A stretch of 64,000 nt of DNA from the NCBI GenBank assembly GCA_014338405.1, contig JTDE01000308.1:152460-216459 (forward strand), written 5' to 3'. The position numbers and the translations under genes are program-made. Origin of the DNA: Paragonimus skrjabini miyazakii (lineage: Eukaryota > Platyhelminthes > Trematoda > Plagiorchiida > Troglotrematidae). Positions 25,669 through 35,337 of this stretch are shown here, in pieces. The stretch's first letter is position 1. Every line of letters begins with the position of its first letter. A model generated the notes under the pieces. It searched no databases. It worked only from the letters and a program-made list of their open reading frames with translations, and had not been told where the DNA came from.

Positions 25669-28600
25669 GTATGTATTGCTTAATGTGTTGCCTACTATAC
25701 ATTATAATCTACTGAAGTAACGTCAGCACACTGAATCATTGACTGTAAATCACGCGGAATGTTTAGATAGCACTGTTTGAATAACCATGAGAATATTAGG
25801 TATAATAAAAATATCAGCTCATTATTCATAAGTACCGTAAATACATAACAGATGTTTCTGACGAGCTCAAATGAACATTCTTTTTTCTGTTAGGCAGCAA
25901 TGTTGGCCACATGTGTGGACATTTAGAACAATCCCCAAGTGTATGTAATATAGATTTGTTATACTTCAGTGTGATATTTGACAGTTCGAGCGATTTCTCA
26001 TTCACGATGTTAGAATCCAATAAAATATGTAATCGTATTAAAAATGACCAGCTGCATGACAACTTTTGTCTGCACGATGAATACCTTGTGTGTGTGTACA
26101 TGTGGGTTTCACTAGTCTTGTATAACGGATCATTGGTTAGGTATGGTAAATTGTCCATCTCAAGGCCAACAGAAACTTAGCATAGTGAACAGTTTGTAAG
26201 GAAGTTTTCATTTTCCCCACAATGTTTAAATGTTGATGCACATCAGCTAGAAGGATTATCAGACAATGTTTACTTAAAATGAATTGAGCCCATGTATTGA
26301 ATATACCACTGAAAGCAAAACAGATCATCGTTTGATAAGTGTATACCTCTTATAATTCAAAGGGGAAGCGTAGTATCGTTAGTGTCAAGCTATTCACTTT
26401 CTGCACAATGATAATTTCGTTGATTATCCCAGATTTGGCACGCAAAAATCCAGGTAGGTTAAGTATATATCTGGGAATATTTTCTAAACATTTCGAAAAT
26501 ATCACCTTAAAGCAATGTTATTTCTCTGCGAATACATAGCAAGCTTGCTGTGGTATGTTTCATTAAAATGTGTGAACGAAGTGACCAGCTTTAGAGTGGA
26601 TATTTTCAGAATGAATGATGTGTGAGGGTCTAGGGTAAACTGCACCTTCTCCGTGATTTAAAAGCAGTCAGCATATCACTTAAGAGATTGTGTTGGTGGT
26701 ACTGGGTTCTCCAATAGGCCATCTACATGAAAATACAATGTATGCGTTAGTCCGCCTTAGCTGAGACAATTTATGAGTGTTGTTTTGAAATCGGTGAACG
26801 TTCTGTGGTATGCACATTTTCCCATCTGCCTGGCAGGTAAGCTCAACATGCGTGTTCAAACGGAAACATAAGCCATGGAACTGGATGGAACGTGTGCCTC
26901 CTCGGAAGCACTGCAAATAAAGCGTTGCAACAGTTTTCACGTTAGGTTTTTTCCAATATTTGCAATGTTCATTAATCAGTATATGCACAGATGATTCGTG
27001 AATCAACTACGTCCATGTATATTGAATAATAATCACATAATAAGTAGTAATTATTCGAATGTAAGCCATTGTTTCTGTTCCAGTAGTGGTAACGTCTGCA
27101 ACTGAATATACGTTAAAAGTTTGTGTGGTGCAATAACTAATGAATTTCCTTAATCCTCGGTACATGGAGCCGGATAGCAAACATAGCCTCATAAACAATT
27201 TCATGAAGCGAAACCGCCAGGCTGCAAACTGGAAGTGACTTACTGCTCGAAGTGTAAAGTGAATCATTTAGAAAAGAAATTAACCAATTTGGGAATAATT
27301 CACTACTTTCATCGTGCATTTCCACTGACTTCACGTTATTCTTAACATATAATAAACCTATCATGTGTAGCTTTCACCAGACAAATGTTCAAAAGTGAGT
27401 TGATGGTATGATAAGACAATTATGTTCGGAAACATATTGCTCGCCTGTGCTATAGGTCTAATAAACCTTCAGATTAAATGAACGTTCGGAAAGTTGTCTT
27501 ACTGAGCTCACGCACAAGCAACTACATTTTATAATGCAAGGGAAATGTTTCATTAGTTCCACGGTGCACAAAATTACTTTTCTCATGATTTGCTATTGAA
27601 CGAAATCGGATTGATGGAAATTTCAGAGTGGCAAACACGTAAGTTGCGCCGGTCATCCGACTACCAATAGTTAGCAGTATGTCAGAGGTACTCCTATGTT
27701 TTCCATTACTTTCCGTATGGGATGTCATTCTGCTGACTCACTTTCTTCCAAAATACGCTTGTAACGATCGTAAGTAAACGAGCTTTATATTACCAGGACA
27801 GTGTAAATAACACGATTTGCTGCGTTTGGTTATTTCTCTTTCTTTAGTCACATAATGTATAACGTAGTTGAGTACTTTCAAACTCTTGTTATTCGACTGC
27901 CAAGTATATTTCAGGAGTTGTTGCATAACTTATGGTTATTTGAATACATCCATTTGTATTCCATATTTTGTTCAGTCTTTACTGCGTTCATTAATCTGGG
28001 TAAGAAACGTTAACTTCTCATGAATTCACGTTTCAAAACGTTTATCTTGTCAACCGTATGTGTATACAAAATTCTGATCCCTGACTTACCTTCGATATTC
28101 GTGCAGACCTCGGAAAATTAAATAATGTAAGACCTGTTCTTAATACAACTGGCGAGCCGTTCTCTGCAAAGAAATGCTGCGAGACAAACGTTTCAATCGA
28201 CTCACTGTTCCGCCAAATTTAAGGTTCGGAATGATTTGAACTAGTAGTAAATCTGCTGTCAATGCTGAACAATAAAGCACCACGGGAAGAACTAAACATT
28301 TGTAGGAGAACGTTAATATTTAGAACGCCTCCACATAATTTTAATTCTGATTAAACGGTCGACAGGTGAGAAATGTCGTGACAGGGGTATTTATACTTGA
28401 ACATCTGATAGCTCACACCGCGATAAAATGTGATAATCAGTCTATTACTGTGGACGCATGGTCTTACATAGTTCACATCGATCACGACGTAAGGTTTTGA
28501 CATTTGGCGAAAACCAAAAACGAGATGAATGTTTTAGGTTTGATTTGTCTATGTGTACTTCAACCGACACTATTAAGTCAAATACATGCATGCCGTATTT

Positions 28601-31600
28601 TCTAGTCAGTGACAAGATTATGTTGTTTTGAACAGACCAATACTATCTGTTAGAAAACAGAATGACATTGCTGCTCTTAATAACGGAGTGGTAGATTTCA
28701 CACACAGTGTTAAGTTTCTGTGAACAAAATGGCATAGCACGATACACGACTAGAGTCTCATTTAGTTCGTGGCCTTCCTACCATGAACTGGATCACTGTT
28801 ATTCACTTTCTGTAATATCTGTCAAGAAACTGTTTTCTGTGTTTCAACCTTCGACAACGAAATAATCCGTGGTTGTACAGCTTTCACAAGGTGTCTTAGC
28901 AATTGGTAGTGAAATTCTTTTGTTCTTGTCGAATAACTTGCTTAGTATCCTAGCCGAAGATAAACATCGGATACCGCCTAAGGAAATGCAACTGCCCTGG
29001 CCATCTTACCTGGAGCCAATTCTCAACACTTTCAATATACATGACCTTATGTTTCACGTAGATTCTTAGTTTGTTTGCTGAAGAATTTCCCGAAACTTTA
29101 AGCTTTACTGGCTATCAGCCAGAGCCGTTACATAACCGCTAATACGTGCCATAATTGCGTATTTATGAAAAAGAATTGAATCTCGAAAATTGTTTTTTCC
29201 CCGTAGTTTATTCTGTATACATACCTGATTTTATTTACAACAGAGTAACGAACATTGTTCTGTAGGGATAGTTTGTAAATAAGTCAGTTTGTGCAAACAA
29301 TGTCAATCTCGATTGAAACATAAACTAGGTGGATACTAAACACTATAGTTGCACACCAGAGTGATAAAATAACGGGACTCAACACGATCGATCACATTCA
29401 TTTTCAGTGGTCTTAATGAGCAAACGTTCGAGTGCGACAATCCAATAAACGTTTTTACGTGGAACAGAAACATCATCAATTTTCTGAATCACACTTTGGG
29501 GAAAAATGAAACATACAATTGCAGGCACTGCGTATGTCAAACAAGATGTCAGCCATCTACTTCAGCATATATATGTATATATACCTACTTATTTATAAAA
29601 TTGCTGCCGTAGGTCTGTCCATCTGGGAGAGCATGTTAATCTGGCACAGCACTTAACCGAAGACAATGTGTGATTTCATAACTGGTCAAAGTAAGTAGAT
29701 TTCTATATCTTACCAAATAGTAAAAACGAAACCCTAAGTTGATATAAATCCGAAATACAAGGTGCGGTTTTGACACGGAAAGTAACACTTAGGGTAGATG
29801 TTGCAATTATGTAGCCAAATAAAATTGTCTGCATTAATTAAATACGTACACCTTCACGTCTATGCTAAATGAGTAGTTTTTGTATACATTCAACTTCTGT
29901 CACCCATGCCTACAGAAAAATATTTCCTGATGAATTGTAAGTGAAACTATCTTGTACATCTTTTCAAATATATATTGAAGTGTTACAGATAGCTGAGTTC
30001 ATGCACATAATTTCACTACGATTAATTGTAGATGGAAAACAAAGTAAGTTGACATCTTTAAATTATCATGCTCGATTAAAAGAAGGTGGTTTTCATATAA
30101 AAATTACGATCAGTCTTGTATGAAAAGAAATGAAACATTGTATCTATATAGGGGCTAAACTTATCTCGTCATATCCTTTTTAGACATTGACACACTTCCT
30201 GCTGGTAAGCGCTATCTGATAACAACGGATGGTGGGCTGGTGGTCACTACAGTATTGTGAAGTCATTAATGAGTGCATACAAAGCACAAATGCCTAGCTC
30301 CCTATTATTCAATATAGTTGTAGCATTGTTGAAGAAGGAAGGTGAGTGCTTTGTCTTACTCCTAGCTCTCAAGTGAGAAAATCTTGACTTGACTGGAAAT
30401 ACGTTAATACCTGATAATTGCACTCTAATTTGTGGACACCCAACTGCAACTATTTACTTGTTCCATCTAGTTACACCGTATTATGTTGAAGGTAGGTTTG
30501 TCATATTTGAAGAAAAGTGAATTTTCCGTTGTTCGGAAAACTTGACGGATCTGCAAGTGTGATTGCTGCGATTAACCATTACACGATTTGTCTGGTGAAA
30601 ACAAATTTTNNNNNNNNNNNNNNNNNNNNNNNNNNNNNNNNNNNNNNNNNNNNNNNNNNNNNNNNNNNNNNNNNNNNNNNNNNNNNNNNNNNNNNNNNNN
30701 NNNNNNNNNNNNNNNNNNNNNNNNNNNNNNNNNNNNNNNNNNNNNNNNNGTACGACTTAACAGATAGTTGCGGCACTGTTGTTTTGACAAGCATTGCAAT
30801 CAATACGGAAGTGCTGGTTCCATATATCACATTGCATTGAGTAAATGTCTAAGTCGGATGTAATTTCGCGTTAAACTGTGTGTCGGAATTCCGATAAGTA
30901 ATCAGTCCGATCACCAGTTCAGAAACAATCTCTCACACCTTTCTGAAAATATAATAAAACCTGTGTGTATAACAGCTAGAGTAGCTATGTTACACAAAAC
31001 ACAGATATGTGAGGCTGTTGTAAATGTACAGAAGTTACTGAATTGTTTGAAGAAAATTATATTAACCTTCAATGGTTTATATTGTTGAAATGTGTAGGTT
31101 TGAAATACACACGTATCCTTATGACAGTATTTAGAACCGCAATCAATGGTAAATACACAGCAATTTTTATTCGTTTTGTAGGCGATCCAATTAGCGAATT
31201 CGGTAATTCAGCCTAGAAATGTGTATGCCACTATCAAATCTTCCTAGACAACCATACAAACTTACGCCTGACCTATTTTTGTGATAGTAATATTGAGGTT
31301 TTTTCTTCGCAGCGCTTTCCACCTTTATAGACGGTAAGCCTATCATTCGGATGATAAGTTTTCTCAAAAGAATTACCTCTTTCATGAAATATGGTTTCTC
31401 ACCTTACAGGAATGGAATAGGAAACGTTTATCAGTTTGTCAAATGAGTGTTGAACATTTTTCTCAAACATCACAGCACCCACTGCTTACCTAAAAGGTGA
31501 GTAGGCATAGTTGTGCTCTGTGGGGTTTGAATGTTACATATGTGATTTAATAATTGGCTAACTCATAGTTCGTATTGTAACTTGCACATAAATCTTTTAT

Positions 31601-31642
31601 GCAGAACTCTATCCATGTGCTCAAACTGTGTATGCTTTTTGA
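25608..31642 (+). CDS. Micro-exon gene 1: small secreted protein (14 predicted exons)
   Basis: Predicted exons: 25608-25668, 26433-26453, 27371-27394, 27627-27638, 27976-27999, 29916-29936, 30032-30043, 30184-30204, 30318-30341, 30471-30491, 31182-31202, 31313-31333, 31476-31496, 31605-31642 (stop TGA). All twelve internal exons are 12, 21 or 24 nt, symmetric in phase 1, and flanked by AG and GT. Many sites are strong, for example TTTCTTCGCAG before 31313 and GTAAGT after 29936 and 30043. Joined, they give 113 codons without a stop: a 20-aa signal peptide, then a mixed helical, cysteine-poor chain (pieces include TRQMFKKWQTLF, KYFLMNYGKQN, VVALLKKEVTPYYVEG, STFIDAPTAYL) and a tail of ELYPCAQTVYAF. 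Introns are 98 nt to about 1.9 kb. This matches the platyhelminth micro-exon gene (MEG) architecture; no specific MEG family is recognised. The weakest exons are 27371-27394 (poor pyrimidine tract), 27627-27638 and the terminal one, which has no AATAAA close behind it. The gap at 30610-30749 could hide another exon. Confidence 0.75.
26761..26793 (+). other. Candidate optional exon of gene 1 (33 nt)
   Basis: It is preceded by GTCCGCCTTAG and followed by GTGAAC. It is symmetric in phase 1 and open, with two adjacent cysteines (ETIYECCFEI). The donor is weak at position +5. It may be an alternative exon or chance. Confidence 0.25.
28324..28365 (+). other. Candidate optional exon of gene 1 (42 nt)
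   Basis: The interval lies between AATATTTAG and GTGAGA, is a multiple of three and is open in phase 1. It would encode a hydrophobic run (LHIILILIKRS). The donor is good but the acceptor lacks a clear pyrimidine tract. It was left out of the main model. Confidence 0.25.
30610..30749. other. Assembly gap (140 N)
   Basis: A run of N lies in the intron between the predicted exons at 30471-30491 and 31182-31202 of micro-exon gene 1. One or more 12-36-nt exons could be lost here without disturbing the frame. Confidence 1.
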
Positions 31643-32050
31643 AATAGCGGTTGTACTTTTACATTATAGGCTTATTCATTTTAAGTTGTATGGAATGATT
31701 AGAAATTTCCCAGTTTTACTTACTTCAGTTTTGCAACACAACTATTTTTACCCGACAACTCAAAAATTAACCAACACCATCAGATAACTTACTTATTTAC
31801 AAGATACTAATATGGATGGTTCAATTGATTTGTGCGTAAACTGTTTTGTTCAAGAGCTGATCAACTGATTGCAATGAGAGCTGGACGTTATATTGTATCA
31901 ACATTAGGACTTATGTTGTATTGAGATTGCATGCAGACTATTGTGAATATAGCTCTGACCATTAACATATACTTTTCACACCACAATGCATGTGGAGTTT
32001 CTGCTAAACATATTCTTCTATACTTGTCATCAATTTTTGTATACTGGCAG

Positions 32051-32070
32051 CTGGATATAAAGTTTCTGAC
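32051..32070 (+). promoter_or_regulatory. Acceptor-like site before micro-exon gene 2 start
   Basis: TTTTTGTATACTGGCAG ends at 32050, 20 bp before the predicted ATG. It could be a spliced-leader trans-splice acceptor, since flukes use SL RNA, or a 5' UTR intron. It is also in phase 1 with the ATG frame, so read-through splicing from gene 1 cannot be ruled out from sequence alone. Confidence 0.35.
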
Positions 32071-33562
32071 ATGATACGTTTCCTCTTTGCAATCTTTATG
32101 CTTGGGACTGGTGTTCAAAATGCAGTTAATTCTGAATTATCTCGAAGTAAGTTATTCACTGAAATTTATTCTTGAAGCTGAATCATAACTTTCATTTCAC
32201 AAGTAAACTGTAACGAATAGGTATTTTGGAAGGACGCTTAGAGATACATTTAGAAACAACTGTGGAAATACTGGCGAACACTCATGGGAAAACTTATGCT
32301 GAACCAAGTGTAACTATTTCTGTCGAAAATCATGGTGAATGAAGAAAAAGTCAGGCACAGTGTGAGACAAAGCTTCCGTAAGAATCAATATTCTGTAATA
32401 CCAACCGTAAACGATGTTTCGAACTGTTTTCAGATATCGTAAGCACAATGAGTGTATTTGTTTCGTATAGGAAACTTTACAGTCAACGTCAAAGCATACA
32501 TATTGTTTTTCTAGATTGTTCCTATCTTCATTCAAATTACTCTACATATCAGAGAGGATAACTTATGTTTCCCAGCCGCTCTACTCATTCAAGCTTATAC
32601 AGCATAGGCAACCATAATTATTTACAGAGAGATTTATCATGCACATATTGTCACACACTCTGTGTCATATGAGACAAATCAATCTGCGTCCATAAATACT
32701 TAATAAAGCCAGATGAGTAGAAAAAATTGCACATATACTCTACCATTAAATGTTTGCCTTTTATACAGCTGGCGAGAAGACGTCTTACGATAGTAGGTTT
32801 TTAATGCTTCCTACAAATGTATTGTGAAGAAATAAAAATACTCGTTATTTCTGGAAATTATTAACAATTCCCTTCCCCAAGTTATCAAAAACTATTTCAC
32901 GGATTGCTGAGAAACCTCGGATTTTGATATTGCTATAGCTGAATTTGCACAGCGTCAGCTGGTACCAGCTGGTATACAAGGATCTGCCTTTCGCGGCATA
33001 TTCAACGTTGATTTTATTTTGACGGAGCATTCAAGGCGAAAGATAACGTTGCTATATTTGCTGTAAACGGTCTTACATGGTATTCTATTCATTTTCTCAA
33101 ATGTGCAGGACAACTGAGAAGCATCATTAAACGTGAGTCTTGTTTTAACTATTAATACATTGTACTGGCTAAGTTCACAATTGCATGATTTTTTCCATAA
33201 ATTGATTTTTAATGATACATGACTAGTGCCTTTATGTTTGATAATTTAGAACAAATTGAATGGAATAGAGGTAAGATATACGTTAAATTGGATGTAAAAT
33301 ACACAATTACATCGTAGTAGAATGAAGATGGTTTTGTCGTAACCGGATTCATCTTATGATCTTTATACTATGCTTTCTCCTCATGCAAAAAGCGATCAAA
33401 CCATACCTACAAAGTACGTCGGAAAACAACGCATGAAACATGTGTCCAATACAATGTAAAACAATCTAAACACTACGCTTTCGAGTGTGCAAGTGTCAAC
33501 TCGAGCGGAGAATTCTTCCAAATGCAGCTGATCAGATATATCCACTATGCATGAAATGTTAA
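32071..33562 (+). CDS. Micro-exon gene 2: small secreted protein (7 predicted exons)
   Basis: Predicted exons: 32071-32146, 32221-32334, 32769-32792, 32939-32971, 33109-33132, 33250-33270, 33528-33562 (stop TAA). Exon 1 encodes a signal peptide (MIRFLFAIFMLGTGVQNA) and ends CGAA|GTAAGT in phase 1, as in gene 1. Internal exons are 114, 24, 33, 24 and 21 nt, all symmetric in phase 1. Together they give 108 codons without a stop. Pieces are LEGRLEIHLETTVEIL, THGKTYAEPSVTISV, TEFAQRQLVPAGQL, SIIKQQIEWNRAD and the tail QIYPLCMKC. The tail resembles the ELYPCAQ tail of gene 1, and AATAAA follows the stop by 15 nt. The gene starts about 430 bp after gene 1 on the same strand, so a tandem paralogue is likely. 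The 114-nt exon is the least secure: its acceptor (CGAATAG) has a weak tract, and two later AGs (32241, 32253) are in the same frame. Confidence 0.68.
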
Positions 33563-33577
33563 CCTATTTTGGCATGA

Positions 33578-33583
33578 AATAAA
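33578..33583 (+). terminator. Polyadenylation signal of micro-exon gene 2
   Basis: The canonical AATAAA hexamer begins 16 nt after the last base of the predicted stop codon, in the right place to end a short 3' UTR. It supports the terminal exon call at 33528-33562. Confidence 0.6.
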
Positions 33584-33599
33584 GTGAAAAACTAGTTAA

Positions 33600-34845
33600 C
33601 TTTATAACCACTTACCATGAATGCTATGTTTTAGACCGGGTCTGAATGCCAACATAGTTGCCACATTGGACGAGGATATCTGCGTTTTTCAATCTTATAT
33701 GTACTCAAAATAAAGCCGGTTCTGTATTCTCATTTTTATTTATCAAAGTACTAAGGTTAGAATTACAATGTGTTCGGGAAAATGAGAAGTATACTACAAA
33801 ACTCATAGTGCGAAATTATTGAACCATGTGCGTATAGTAATAACAAACGTATTATCGCTGCTGCGATTATTTGTAGTCCCCGTTGTTGCTACTGTTCAGA
33901 CCATTAAGCAAATAGTGAACTGAAATACGTATGTGTCAGTTTATTTGGTTTAGTGAGAAAATAAGACAATCGATGGTTATCGACTTTAATGCAGGAAGCT
34001 GTGGAGAAAAACGCTGTCACGCACTGGAGCAACTGAAGCATGCCGAATCGACGTACATAAAATCAAGTATACCATTCGAAAATGATTCGAGTTTGGATCG
34101 TGAGCAAAAACAGAAATAAACCAATGTGTTTCGAAACTGAGTTGTTGGCGCTAGGGAATTGATCAGGAAAGTTTTACATCCAGCCACGCATCTCCCACAT
34201 GCTTCTGACGTTCAGTTTTCAAACCTAAAATTATTCGAACCCAGCCGCTAAGTTAGAGATTGTGTAACCGTATGTATTAACATAAACTACTATAATAGTT
34301 TATCCACGCGGTAGACCTTTTTGAAACGCGCAAAATTTCGATATCATTTGCTGGCACTTAGCTATAGTACACTTTTCAACCTATGACTGGTTGCGTGCGT
34401 GGTTCTGAACGTTCGATGTATTTGTCCGCTGGATGTTTGCAACTGATTGTGAAGTAACGTTGTGTTGCCAGTCGTTCAAAAACAGACTGTGTTCTAGTCT
34501 AGACAAATATTTTAGTGGGCATGTCTTAACTGCTATCTATTTGCAATTTATTTGTATGTATGTGCATTATGACTTTCCATCTTCTATTTTATTTGGAAAC
34601 AACAAAAAATTGCGAACAAATACAATAAATCGTTTCGATCATCTTATTTCACGTAATTTATTGCAAGCGCAGTGAGAAGGTTGCTGAGTCCAGCACTCCC
34701 TGATAAGTCAGTCGAAAGATTTGGTGATATCCCAGTTTCAGTCCATTTTCGATCTTCGCAGCGTGACAAAAACAGTGTATTTCACTAAATTTACTCAACT
34801 TCCAGTGTTGACAGTTTCGTGGAATAGGTTCATCCCCAATTCGTC
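33600..34845. other. No gene seen
   Basis: The ORFs are below 82 codons with no domain. No phase-1 micro-exon chain continues here. Confidence 0.45.
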
Positions 34846-35337
34846 GTGATAGTATGGACGAACGCCAAAAAGGCTATATATCCAAAATTTAATTTGAACA
34901 AAATTGTGTTGGACGCCAAATGCATACAGTTTCCAGTTGGGTGGGCCGATATGTACATTTTAACCAAAAAGTTAAGTTTGTTTAGAATACCATTCTGCTA
35001 CAGAGGCGGAATTTCTATCGTTCGAGGTTAGGATGCTGAAGTTAGTGGATATCAAATGGAGTTCACCGATTTTCACAACATAAAGTTTGGCGACGCCCAG
35101 TGTATGGAATGGTGAAGAATATCTTATTACTCAATCTACCAAATCATGGATATCAATCCAGGACCACTGTTTGAGAAGCACTTAAGCGCACATTACGGTA
35201 GAAGTATTATGTACAATGCCCCACCAGCAAATACGAAAATCATGGTAAAGTTTGTAGCATCTTCCTATTCCCCATCTCACGTTGTGAATAAATTCACAAA
35301 ATTCAATCAGCTGCGAGTAGCACAGCTTCTTAATTAA
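34846..35337 (+). pseudogene. Unassigned coding remnant in shifted frames
   Basis: One open stretch (34846-35028, containing KCIQFPVGWADMYILTKK and FRIPFCYRGG) is followed by a stop. It then continues as an open stretch with one internal stop (SGYQMEFTDFHNIKFGDAQC) and a third at 35146-35337 (GPLFEKHLSAHYGRSIMYN, then NTKIMVKFVASSYSP). Composition looks protein-like and the order G...L...YG...N...M.VKF.A..YS is loosely reminiscent of a CUB-type beta-sandwich, but this is weak. There is no clear splice pattern, so it could be a decayed gene copy or chance. Confidence 0.25.

Noticed and set aside
26610..26621. 12-nt interval (TTTTCAG to GTGAGG) in gene 1
   Set aside because: In phase 1 it contains an immediate TGA stop.
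28107..28126. 20-nt exon-like interval between TTCGTGCAG and GTAAGA within gene 1
   Set aside because: Both sites look good, but 20 nt breaks the phase-1 pattern and would frameshift all later exons. It is a reminder that good-looking site pairs also occur by chance.
31410..31433. Strong acceptor CTCACCTTACAG in gene 1 as a further exon
   Set aside because: In phase 1 it reaches TAG after three codons. It could be an alternative terminal exon, but the later exons at 31476 and 31605 fit better.
32434..32438. 5-nt interval between CTGTTTTCAG and GTAAGC in gene 2
   Set aside because: Not a multiple of three, and probably too short to be spliced reliably.
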